Assembly: GCA_029948255.1 (NCBI GenBank)
Contig: JALIZF010001530.1
Span: 163,501 to 227,500 of the forward strand
Origin: Telmatactis stephensoni
Taxonomy: Eukaryota > Cnidaria > Anthozoa > Actiniaria > Isophelliidae
DNA length: 64,000 bases
Direction: 5' to 3'
Both the position numbers and the translations under genes were made by a program. Below, one piece after another: positions 32,161 to 42,553 of the stretch. How positions within the stretch are numbered: position 1 is the stretch's first letter; each line of letters starts with the position of its first letter. The notes under the pieces were generated by a model. The model ran no database searches. It had not been told where the DNA came from and saw only the letters and a list, made by a program, of their open reading frames with translations.

Positions 32161-34951
32161 CTTCATTAGTGACTTTGTCATGGCTTAGGTTTTTAGCGTG
32201 ACAATTTCAACCCAAATCACGTGGCCAGTTTCAGTCGTATCTATGGTAACAGTACGCCTATCTGTCACGCTTGCGTTACTTTGCAAGAGTGTTCGTTGAG
32301 TTACCTTACCTATTCCTTGCTATATGTGGCGAGTTAGATTTATCGTTGAATAGTAGAGCGCGCACAAAGGTTTATAGCGCGCGCAAATTACGTTACGTTT
32401 TGTAAATCAAATCTTTGATGATGAATATTTACAGTTAGTTTTGAGTGTTAGTTCAAAAAGAAAACCTGCTTACAGTCTCAATTATGTCTATTTCATAACT
32501 TCAAGTCAACGAAATTGGTATGTAACATTTCTCATTTAACTAAGTACTATGTAGAAATCAGTTATAGTTGTAAATTCGCAAGAATTATACAAGAAAGAGC
32601 TGTAGATTTGCCGGTTTGCTTCATGCAACCGATCTCTATTTCAGTAGTTGTTGTTTACAAGTGATTTACTTCTACAGTAATCAGGTATAGGATTGTCTAA
32701 TTAAGTTGTTGGTTTAGCATGAATCGCTAAGTAGTTTGAATAGTGTGTTTACACTAGTTATTTTAGGTTGGTCACATATCGACCTGAAGTTTCTGCTAGT
32801 TTTGTTGTAGTTGACTTATGCATGAAATCCTTAACCTTTGTATAACAACGTAGGATAGTAATTAATTAGTTACTGTTGATTACTTATCGTAGTTCTCGCC
32901 GTTCGTTTGGGTTTACGTTTGTGAAGTAGAATAAACCGTAGTCAAAGTGAAGTGTTGGATTGGTTTACTTGGTCACATATAAATGGCTGATTGGAGAGAA
33001 AATTGCTTTAAAATTACCTTAATTACGCTCAGAGAAAGATCGCTATGATGTACTCATCTTATGGAAGGAAGTATTTTGGGAGATTCATCTGAAAAGTGCG
33101 TGTTTCGACGGCTGTTTTGATCGTTGAGTTCAAAGATGTCAAATTAAACCGATAAAATCCATCTCAGACGACCAAAAATGCTGGAAAATTGAAGAAATAT
33201 TAAGTAAGTATGTACAGTTATCTTCATTATTGTCTACGTTGCTTTATAATCTTTGAAATATTTTATTATGTAACAGGGAAGTGATTGCTCCGTGACCGAA
33301 AGGTATGAAACTTGCATGATTTTTGACATTCAGCGGCACTAAGTTCTCAAGCTCTCAAGGGTTGGAATTTGAATTGCCCCAAAATTTTATTGGATATTCC
33401 TAAGGAGTAGAAGTCCTTTTATTGTTGGGATATGATATTATCAATAAAAGCCATGTACCAAGTGGCGATATACTCCTTCAAAGTTGTCTACGTATTCGAT
33501 GGTCAAAAATTGCTCGTAATTAAAACATCTGTAGAATACTACATAATGGTCCGAATTCAACGGTTAGCATTTGAAAATGATCTTTATTATCTAGTTATTC
33601 AAACTGGATTTTGGTATTTTCGTGCGTTAAGTTTTCGATTTTTAGGACGTTTCTGAAACATGCTGGCTGAAAGTGCTCTGAAAACGCTTAAATTTGAAAT
33701 TGCACTGGTTCACAGGAAAAAAATTAGAAATTGAAAGTCAAAATATTATTTCTGGTAATAGTTGCCCTAGACCTATATCCGAATATGATTAATAAAATTT
33801 TTTCATCCTGCATCTCGGAGTCGAAAATTAGAGAGCTTCGCTCTTAATATTGTTTAAAAAGACTAAAATTATATTCTAAATTCGTAAAAATCATCTTATT
33901 GGGCTTAAATTTTGCTACGTTGAGCACTATCTCTGACAAAATCGAGAACGAATTTTGTTCGTCGCTTTATCGCCAAATGTACCGCGCTCTTTCGGTTTTT
34001 GTCAAAACTACTTGAACGATTTTCTTAAAAAGCTCAGAATGACTTTGTGAAGCCACAGGAAGCATTGTGGCAAAGCATCGTTTTCACTAGGTTGATGTGA
34101 CATTCTTAAATTAACCATTTAAGTTGGCTAATGCAGCGACAACGAAGTCAGCGTGACATTTTCTTGCCAAAATCACGCAAATATTTTGAGTCACGGTCCT
34201 TCATGACAATTAGTTTACTTTGAAAGTCGAAACCTGAGGGCGTTTAATGCATTTGTATATGCTTTCTTCGCTTAACAGATATTTATCTCATTATCCATGG
34301 AGACATATCCACAATAAAAGCAAAAATATGCTTAAATTTTCGGCCTTTACATTTTCGAATTTGCATAATGTAACACAAGAATAACGAGAAATTGAAATTT
34401 CCTAAAAAAAACTCATTCTAATACTCGAATTTCGTGGCACCCCTTCTTAAATTGTTTCATATACCACAAGGATCATCTGTACGAAATTTGGTGCTTGTAC
34501 GCTATTTGTCACGATTTTTTCGCTAACAGAATGGACTATATGAGGATAACAGCAATGATGACTAATAATTTAATGTTATCTTAGTAAGTCTGCGATAATG
34601 AAAAGGCAAAAATACATATTACGATCTCTTGATAACATTACATAATTTTCAGTGGTGGTGAGTTATTTTGGCCAAGTTACACAAGTTTTGCCTAATAACT
34701 ACAGCTACAGTAGCTGACTCATCAAAGGTCACGGTGAATAAAATGAAACATGTTTGCATTTTGATCAAATAATAATAATATAAAGACTGAAAGTCGAGTC
34801 GGTTCAATGCTGTTTCGTTTCCTGTTTATTTCAACATTCTCTATTGTGCTGATAGAGCACAAACACGAACTAGCGGCTCGACTCACGGCCAGTTTCGGGC
34901 TATGTTTCAGGTGGCAATTCGTACTCAAAATGTTTTCGTTTGCTCTTTATT
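32161..34951. other. Long non-coding stretch
   Basis: AT-rich sequence of about 2.8 kb in which I see no gene, RNA gene or repeat. The short open frames at 33432-33656 and 34722-34928 have no family resemblance. It could be host intergenic sequence or a very old element. Confidence 0.5.
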
Positions 34952-34955
34952 TTAA

Positions 34956-35180
34956 GGTATCAGGGTACCCCTAGCGACCGGTATGCGTTCAACTCTATAT
35001 TTCAACTCTATAACTCCCATTAAAGTATACATTTTTAGAAAGCTGAATAAATGTAGAAACTATTTCTATTATTTTTATCGTAAAATAATTTTTTCCTTTT
35101 AGGTTAGGTGTCTTCGCGGAGTTCCCGGTCAATCAATATTGATCTGAAAACAATGTTTACTATCTTTCTGAGATCATGAG
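34956..35180. mobile_element. Truncated copy of TTAA MITE
   Basis: From the TTAA at 34952-34955 the sequence GGTATCAGGGTACCCC and the following 200 bases match the element at 22334-23236 with small differences (gaccggtatgcgtt versus gaccggtgtgcgtt) and a gap in the middle. Similarity ends at gagatcatgagatatc; the right end is missing. Confidence 0.75.
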
Positions 35181-35905
35181 ATATCACTAGTCAAAAGTGG
35201 CTGTGTTTTCACTAGGACAATTTAGACTAGTTTAACTCAGAAACTCCGGAAATACAGTGAAAACAGCCTAGAAAAAGTTAAGCGAGTTAAAAATGCAGAG
35301 TGTTTTCACTTGTAAAATTGTCGCTAAAACACTGGAAATCGCGTCCAAGTTAGACTACCTAGCAAGATGGTTTAACTTGTCCTCCCAGCTCAAACAACCA
35401 ATGGGAGCACACTAGCTGACAGTTTCTGTCTCATTATTGTCATGTCCGTCATCTCGGGCCATCTTGAAGCCTCCACGATTTAAACTCATGGAAGAGTCAC
35501 GAGTAGAATTTCAACACTCCACCGTATAATGATTAAATACAGACCTTGTTTACAGAAGACACCTTTTAGATCGTTCAATTCTAAAGCAAGTTTCACCGTA
35601 CAATCAGCTAAAGAATTCGAGTAAATGTCATCGATCTATCGATGCATATTTGAATAAAACACGGGAGTCCCATATTTCCTTTAATCTCGTACCCAGAGCT
35701 CACATTACTTTCGGCATGCGGTCAATCACGTCGAGCATGCGCAGTAGCATACTTTAACAATGTTCGAGTGAGTGACACATTTGCATATTTCGACCCCTCA
35801 CTATAACTCGTGGATTTGTAATCCACGAGTTAAAAATTGTAATCCTTCCATGTTCACATACAGGAATAGAAAAAAACCCCAATAAATTCTTATACGTTGC
35901 CGTTG
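35181..35905. other. Spacer between MITE copy and minisatellite
   Basis: No gene recognised. A perfect small palindrome, aactcgtggat ... atccacgagtt, lies at 35816-35842 (11-base stem, 5-base loop). Confidence 0.5.
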
Positions 35906-36697
35906 TCTACCATTAATTCTCGTTGTCGTTGCTTACCGTTATTAACCATTACTTGCCGTTGCTTACCGTTACTTGCCATTGCTTACCATTGCCAGCCGTT
36001 GCTTACCATTACTTGCCGTTGCTTACCGTTACTTGCCGTTGCTTGTTACTTGCCGTTGCTTACTGTTACTTGCCGTTGTTTCCCGTTACTTGCCGATGCT
36101 TACCATTACTACTCGTTGTTAACCATTACTTGCCATTGCTTACTGTTACTTGCCGTTGCTTACCATTACTTGCCGTTGCTTACTGTTACTTGTCGTTGCT
36201 TATCATTACTTGCCGTTGCTTACCATCACTACCCGCTTTTAACCATTACTTGCCGTTGCTTACCATCACTACCCGCTTTTAACCATTACTTGCCGTTGCT
36301 TACCGTTACTTGCCGTTGCTTACCGTTACTTGCCATTGCTTACCATTACTTGCCGTTGCTTACCATTGCTTACCGTTGCTTACCATTAGTATCCATTGTT
36401 AACCATTACTTGTCGTTACTTGCCGTTGCTTACCGTTACTTGCCATTGCTTACCATTACTACCCCTTGTTAACCATTACTTGCCGTTGCTTACCGTTACT
36501 TGCCGTTGCTTACCGTTACTTGCCGTTGCTTACCATTACTTGCCGTTGGTTACCGTTACTTGCCGTTGGTTACCGTTACTTGCCGTTGCTTGTTACTTGC
36601 CGTTGCTTACCATTACTTGCCGTTGCTTACCATTACTTGCCGTTGCTTACCATTACTTGCCGTTGCTTACCATTACTTGCTGTCGCTTACCATTACT
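35906..36697. repeat. 20-bp minisatellite
   Basis: About 39 copies of a 20-base unit of the form ttgcttaccgttacttgccg with substitutions of C to T and insertions such as tgttac. A 40-base block around 36208-36287 (ending ctacccgcttttaacc) is itself repeated twice. The array is open in several frames on the plus strand (up to 191 codons) because of its composition; this is not a gene. A remnant continues at 37436-37475 after the inserted element. Confidence 0.9.
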
Positions 36698-37429
36698 TAT
36701 GGCGTTCCATCCCCGCCAAAAATCAATGATGACATGAAACATTCAACTTCACGCGTCAACATTGTATTTGATACAATACAACATTGAAGTTCAGCTCCCA
36801 ACTTTCAAGAGGGCCCTGGGAACGATGTTGTTTCTTTTGCTCCTTTTAGGAGGGAGGGGAGGGCTCGTCACAGTGACACACGATACTTTTTGGCGGACTT
36901 GGGACGTGTTCGTTAACTCAACTTTCAACATTGCAACAAGCAACAAGGATCACCAGGGATCCAAATATTATAAGCTACAAGTTCGAATTACGAGAGTCAA
37001 ATTTGAAAGTTCGGCTATTTATGTTGAATTGCATGAACTCTGTTGTTGATTTGTGAAGTTGGTCGAACTCCGATGTTGATGCATGAAGGTTAATGTTGAG
37101 TTGAGTGATCTGCGATGTTGATGTATAAAGTTGGAGGTCAAATTGTCCAAATCGAATGTTAAAATATGGAGTTGGATGTTGAGCTGTGTGATCTGCGATA
37201 TTGATGTATGAAGTCAGTTGAAGTTGATAAAGTTGGATGTTGCTGTCAGGGAACTTCAATGTTGGAATGAGTCAAATCGAATGTTGTTGTATGTAGTTGA
37301 ATGTTCGATCTCGAGTTCTTGAAAGTTGGGAGCTGAACTTCAATGTTGTATTGTATCAAATACAATGTTGACGCGTGAAGTTGAATGTTTCATGTCAACA
37401 TTGATTTTTGGCGGGGATGGAACGCCATA
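36698..37429. mobile_element. 732-bp TIR element inserted in the minisatellite
   Basis: The ends TATGGCGTTCCATCCCCGCC are exact inverted repeats and the similarity continues for about 110 bases per end. ATTACT flanks it at 36692-36697 and 37430-37435, but as the array contains many ATTACTT copies the 6-bp duplication is not independently proven. The centre is a degenerate array with units like gatgttgatgtatgaagttg. No transposase gene is present. Confidence 0.75.
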
Positions 37430-37435
37430 ATTACT

Positions 37436-38441
37436 TGCCATTGCTTAATGTTACTTTCCGTTGCTTACCATTGTCAATGCCTTCATTCGTTTGTTCTCTT
37501 CTACTCATTCTCTCTTGTTCATTTATTTGTTCGTTCTCTTTCCTATGCTGGGTTTTAGATAATTGCTTTTTTCATTTGTTATTGGGAAATTGTGTATATG
37601 TCCTATCTTATAAATAAATGAATTTATATACGGGCGCTTGTCGGATGATTGTTGTACAAAAATGTTTGGACATCATATATGGGAATCAATATGGGAATCA
37701 ATACAATTTTCCATCCAACTTTAATAAGCAGGTAAATAGTAAATAAATTTCTCTTTCCAGTCTTCGAGTCTAAAATAAGGAATCAAGGTAATCTTTTTTC
37801 CTACCAGGTAAAATCTATCATCAAAAAGAAAATGAAAAATTTTTTAAATCCCTCTCGAAATTCTAACTTGGAATCCATACTCGGCCACTGAACATAATAA
37901 GCTAACATATTGGTGTTTGGTTAAGCTCATATTGGCTCTCTATAAGGGTGAAAAGTTATTAAACAAAGCTCAAGTCACGACGCAGGATTTTTAGTCAAAC
38001 CCATGAAAATTTTACAAGCATAAGACACTCCCCTCCCCGAAGGGAGAAATCCTAGCTACAACTTCTACACTGATGGCTACATTTATAAAGGTCTGCTTTC
38101 TTTAGCTTCATGTACTATAGGTGAAATTAGCATGAGACTACAAGAAATATATTACACAGCTAAGTGGTTGTACACAGAAGGCCCACCTTTTAAATTTGAG
38201 AAAACAAATGAAAATGATAAAAAAATATTTCTCAAGAGAAAGAGGTTTGTCCCCTGTGTGGTGTTCTGGTTAACATTATGAAACTGATTGACACTTTTTA
38301 TAGGCATTTGCTTTTCCGGCATGTGATTGGTTCCTAATCCAACCAGTTTCTAATATCCAAGTATCAACGAACCATTCTGTCTTTTAGTCAGGGTTTTGGT
38401 GGTTCCGTTCATGGTAAAGATCTTTCTATTTCTATTTCACG
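37436..38441. other. Spacer between minisatellite remnant and unknown exon
   Basis: The first 40 bases are minisatellite remnant. The rest is AT-rich and holds nothing recognisable. The 50 bases before 38442 (gttccgttcatggtaaagat) may be the 5' untranslated part of the following exon. Confidence 0.4.
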
Positions 38442-38669
38442 ATGGCGAGCGATTCGTCAGAAGAGAGAGTTGAGGAAGTTGATCCGTGTAAACTAATTAG
38501 AAAAGATGGAGTGTTAGGCTTCGAAAGAGCTAAAGAATTTGAAGCGGTGACTAATTTCGACATCGAAGTTAGTGGTTATGTTGGCCACGAGGGCCACATA
38601 ACCGGCTACATCATCAACCTAAGGCTTGCAGTAACCGACCCATTTGAACTGGTGCCGGACAATTCAAAG
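38442..38669 (+). CDS. Likely first coding exon of an unknown gene
   Basis: An open frame starts with ATG and reads 76 codons (MASDSSEERVEEVDPCKL, ERAKEFEAVTNFDIEVSG) to TCAAA|GTAAGTTTT, an excellent splice donor. The start MASDS...EEVEELDPC... GVLGFERA... VTNFDIEV is one I remember from multi-copy cnidarian uncharacterised proteins, possibly linked to mobile elements. No second exon is recognised in the following kilobase, so the copy may be truncated. Function unknown. Confidence 0.5.
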
Positions 38670-39742
38670 TAAGTTTTCTATTTTAACGAGGGTCATGACA
38701 AAGTATGTAGAGGACAACCAGGGAATGTTACCAGTGTTTAAATTAGGGACAAGAGAATCACATTTGGACATTTGGCTACCCTGCTTGGCAGAGGTTTCCA
38801 ACTGGTTCCCCTCTAAAGAGAAGACAGAAAAAGTATGAAACCTCTTCAAAACAGGGTAGCATTTGGGTGAAGAATTGTGGACACAAGAAAACATTGGAAT
38901 CGAGGAGAACTTTTAACGTACTATTGTTTCAAGTGCGCGTGTTAGCTACAACTTAAGCATGTCAATTATTTTGTTAATGGGGTTTTTGCCGGTGAAAAAA
39001 GAGCTCTACTCTTTTTAAATCTATTTGATATGCATGTTTTACATTTTGTCGTTAAGTCTATATCGTATGTGCTTTGCCGTTCATTTTGGAATTTTTGACC
39101 AGAAACTTGAAAAATGTAAGCCATGTGACATTTCAGCTGAATGTGACAACTTTCACCATGTTCACATGTTTTTGTTTGCTGTACGTGAGTTACGTCCTGG
39201 ATGGATATGCAGTGTAGAGTTGCATTTATCTTTTATGTGGCCTTCAAACTAAGAACGGCTCCTTTTAATTCAGTGCATTTTAACATCGATCACGTTATTA
39301 AAAAAGAAAGACTGTTCCCGCGTATCGCTCAAATAAGCACTGGCTAAAGATCAAAAATGCATGTGTGCCATGTAGCCTGCGTCATGTCTATCAACAAATA
39401 GAAACCACAAAGTTAGAACAAACATTGGTGAAGAAAAATTTTGTGTTCTAAAATAGACAATCAATGACACAAGTCATTACTTTTCATGCTTGACGGTTTG
39501 TTTAACTGAGTAATTTTCAGGACATCTGGTGAATTCAGAGCCAAGAACTTCGTAGTCTTCGGATAAAATAAGTGTTAAAGCTACTTTTTCCTTCAATAAA
39601 TTTACCGTTTTTCCATCAAATATTATAATAATGAATGGGATGCAGTTTCTTTGTCCGACCAATTTGTCTGACCATACTAGGTGTGAATCATTAATATATT
39701 CCTTCGCTAGAAGATTAGATAGTAAGATTGCTAGAATGGAGA
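38670..39742. other. Non-coding spacer before DIRS fragment
   Basis: No gene or repeat recognised. A minus-strand frame at 39477-39782 overlaps the DIRS start and is a shadow. Confidence 0.4.
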
Positions 39743-41575
39743 AGAGAAAGTGAGTCAATGTGTGTACGCTCTTCGTGATCACGAGGGTGATTATGAAGCC
39801 AATTTAACATTGACCCCAGCTGTTAGAGATGACCTGTTTTGGTTTGTTAGCAAGAGCCAGTCATATAATGGCACTAGCATTGTCAAGCCAAGTCATCTCC
39901 TTGACAACAGACGCCTCCCTTTCAGGGTGGGGAGTAGTTTGTGGTGAGGAAGTTACCAATGGGGTGTGGTCCCAGGAAGAAAAGCTGAACCATATAAATT
40001 GGCTTGAGCTCACAACCATTTGGTTTGGGGTCCAGTGCTTTGTTCGGTCCACTGATTATTAGGTTAAGGTTTTTTGTGACAATAGCTCTGCTGTGACTTA
40101 TGTCAACAACATGGGTGGAATGGTTGTCAGTTTGCATCACTTTGCCCGGAAGATCTGGGAGTGTTGCCTTGACCACTCCTGTATCATTGAAGCCTTTCAT
40201 GTTCCCGGGAGGTCCAACATTCAGGCAAATAGACTTTCTCGGAAGCACAGCCTTAATTTAGAATGGAGGCTCCACTCTACTATTTTTCAATGGATTTCAC
40301 AAGTTCTTTGTTCCAGATATAGACTTGTTTGCCTCTCGACTTAATTGTCAGGTGGCTAATTATGTGTCATGGAAGCCAGACCCTGGAGCTATTGCAGTGG
40401 ATGCATTTTCCATCCACTGGCAAGAGGTTAAACCTTATTTGTTTCCTCCTTTTAGTCTCCTAGGCAAAGTTCTACTGAAATTGAAAATGGACCTAGTTCC
40501 AGATGCTATAATTGTGACCCCATGGTGGCCAACAGCTCATTGGTATCCTCTTGTTCTTCATCTAGTGTGGGACCATCCACTTCTACTGCCAGGATGGAGC
40601 AAACTGTTGATGCGTCCACAGGATCAAGCCCTGCTCCACCCATTGAGAAACTCGATGCGCCTAGTCGCATGGCATGTATCAGCAATAGACTTGAGAACCA
40701 AGGAATTTCTGCAAGGGCTACCAAGTATGTCCTCAGATCGTGGCGACCTGGTACTGAAAAACAATACTCGGCGGCATGGAAGTGCTTTTGTAGCTGGTGC
40801 AGTCAGCGGAAAGAGGATGCTGTTCAAGCTTCTTTAGGTACTGTGTGCCAGTTTCTAACAGATCAGTTTGAATTGCACAACAAATCATACAGTACTGTGA
40901 ATTCTTACAGATCAGCACTGTCTTCAATGTTGCTGCCCATAGATGGTACCCCCTTGGGAGAACACCCAGTAGTGGTGCGGTTGCATTGTTTTAAAGCTGT
41001 TGGAGACTTGGTATCCTGTTGAAAATTTAAAACTGAAAAATTTAACTCTTAAGACTGTTGCACTGGTAGCCTTGGTCAGTGCCCAAAGAAGTCAGACCCT
41101 GGCAGCTTTGCGGGTCGATTGTATGTCTAGATCAAATAATTGTATCCAGTTTGGTGTCAGTGAGTTACTTAAAACATCACGACCTGGGAAGAGTCCTCTA
41201 GTGGTTTTGCTTCCAGCATTTCCAGAGAATAAAAAACTGTGTTTATTCGACTTTAATGGAATACATTAGTAGAACTGAAAAGGTTTGACAATCTTTGAAT
41301 ACTTTCAATTTGTTTATTTCTTATGGCCAACCATATAAGGTGGTTTGTGCTTCAACGATTTCTTGTTGGTTAAAGATTTTGAGTTTGTCAGGAATAGACA
41401 CTTGCATATTTAAAGGGCATAGTTTTCGGTCAGCTTCAACATCAAGAGCTGATAATAATAATTAGATATCATTTTGAAAACCACTGATTGGAAAAGTGTG
41501 GGTACCTTTTGTAAGTTTAATAAGAGAGATCAAGATGATGAGACAGCCTTTGCTAAAGCTGTAGTAGGTACTCAT
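39743..41575 (+). mobile_element. DIRS-type retroelement fragment: RNase H and tyrosine recombinase
   Basis: The fragment begins with an RNase H-like domain (SLSGWGVVCGEE, HINWLELTTIWFG, KVFCDNSSAVTYVNNM), continues with the ADRLSRKHS-type and DIDLFASRLN region, and ends with a tyrosine recombinase (RATKYVLRSWRPGTEKQYSA and VNSYRSALSSML, then a catalytic HSFRS motif near 41430, and CKFYKREIK at about 41510). DIRS elements insert by recombinase instead of integrase. The frame changes several times (for example near 40060, 40345, 41022), so it is decayed. No flanking repeats recognised. Confidence 0.75.
40522..41575 (+). pseudogene. DIRS tyrosine recombinase
   Basis: The N-terminal SAM-like part is in the ORF 40522-41022, with a Ser-rich start. 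The catalytic part follows in other frames: VALVSAQRSQTLAALRVD (first Arg), a LFISYGQPYKVV region, HSFRSAS (the H-x-x-R pair), and a KFY that is the likely nucleophile. The catalytic residues are visible but the frame is broken by at least two shifts. Confidence 0.65.
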
Positions 41576-41940
41576 TAAGGTTTTGTTTGACCAAAATCAA
41601 GTTAATAGTGTGATATTGTATGGTGTTGGTGTGCTTTGTGCTTTGTGCGCTCAGGCCAACACTTTAAACTCTGCATAATGAATCCCGCAGTGCAGAGCAT
41701 TATACGAAGGAGAATAAAAAATTAGACAAGGGTAGCTTACCTGCAGGATAATTATGATTCTCCGAGTATAATGCGTAGCAACAGGGATTCATGTCCCACC
41801 CTAGTTTGAGGAATATGAATAGATTCCCTCCCAGGGGTGTATTTAGCCTTCGCGCCCCTTTTTTCTTGAGTATTTGCATGCTCAAAGACGAGGTTTTGGG
41901 AGCACATGGCTGTTTATATACTTGAATAATTTGCATAACA
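41576..41940. other. Spacer, probably DIRS terminal sequence
   Basis: The stretch 41660-41790 contains gagcattatacgaaggagaa and gattctccgagtataatgcg, which are reverse-complement-like, as expected for the split/inverted ends of DIRS elements. No gene seen. Confidence 0.4.
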
Positions 41941-42303
41941 AAGGACTTTGCAGTTTTTGCAAGATCCAGCTAACAAAACAGAGCTCTTTGGCTTCCTTAG
42001 TTCCAAAGTAGGAGACGTCAGGGTTCCAGAAGGAAAGGCTCTATACATTACATCTGGTGAGTGGTAGAACATCCATTTCTTAGTCATCAGAATCATAAAT
42101 GGTATTTAGTAGAGGGTCGGCGTCTCCAAATTCTTAAGTGCAATCCAAAATATCGGACCTTCTCGGAGTTTGTCAAATGTATTGGATATTTTTTTATTTC
42201 AGTTTATGGTTCGAAAACATGGTTTTTAGAAAGTCTTGGATTTGCCATTTGCTCCGTTTGTTATCTTATATATGTGTTTATATTATGAATTTTTTCATTT
42301 CAG

Positions 42304-42553
42304 GAGAATCAGTAACATCGTTTGGGTCAGCAGCTATCTCTATGTCCACATGTAACCATGAAGAGGCCGACACCCGAATTGTAGTCCACATCCTACATGC
42401 TCTACATTCGAGCTGCACAAGTGTTCTTGTACGAACGGTAGACATGGACGTTGTGGTTGTTCTCATAGGAGTGTTTGGCAGACTAGTCACAGTGAGACCA
42501 GACGCAAAAATCTGGATGGCCTTCAGCATGGGGAAAAACTTCAAGTACATAAA
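42304..42553 (+). pseudogene. HEEADTR exon, first half
   Basis: Exon start is set by acceptor tttcatttcag. The exon opens with a completed Gly codon, then ESVTSFGSAAIS, the CNHEEADTR block and IRTVDxDVVV-like LVRTVDMDVVVV. It is cut after KNFKYI by the transposon at 42554. Confidence 0.65.

Noticed and set aside
35920..36700. CRISPR-like array
   Set aside because: Units are contiguous 20-mers without unique spacers, in a eukaryotic context.
35897..36737. Long plus-strand open frames (up to 191 codons) with Leu-Pro-Leu-Cys repeats
   Set aside because: They are generated by the 20-base minisatellite, are open in more than one frame and show no codon or domain signal.
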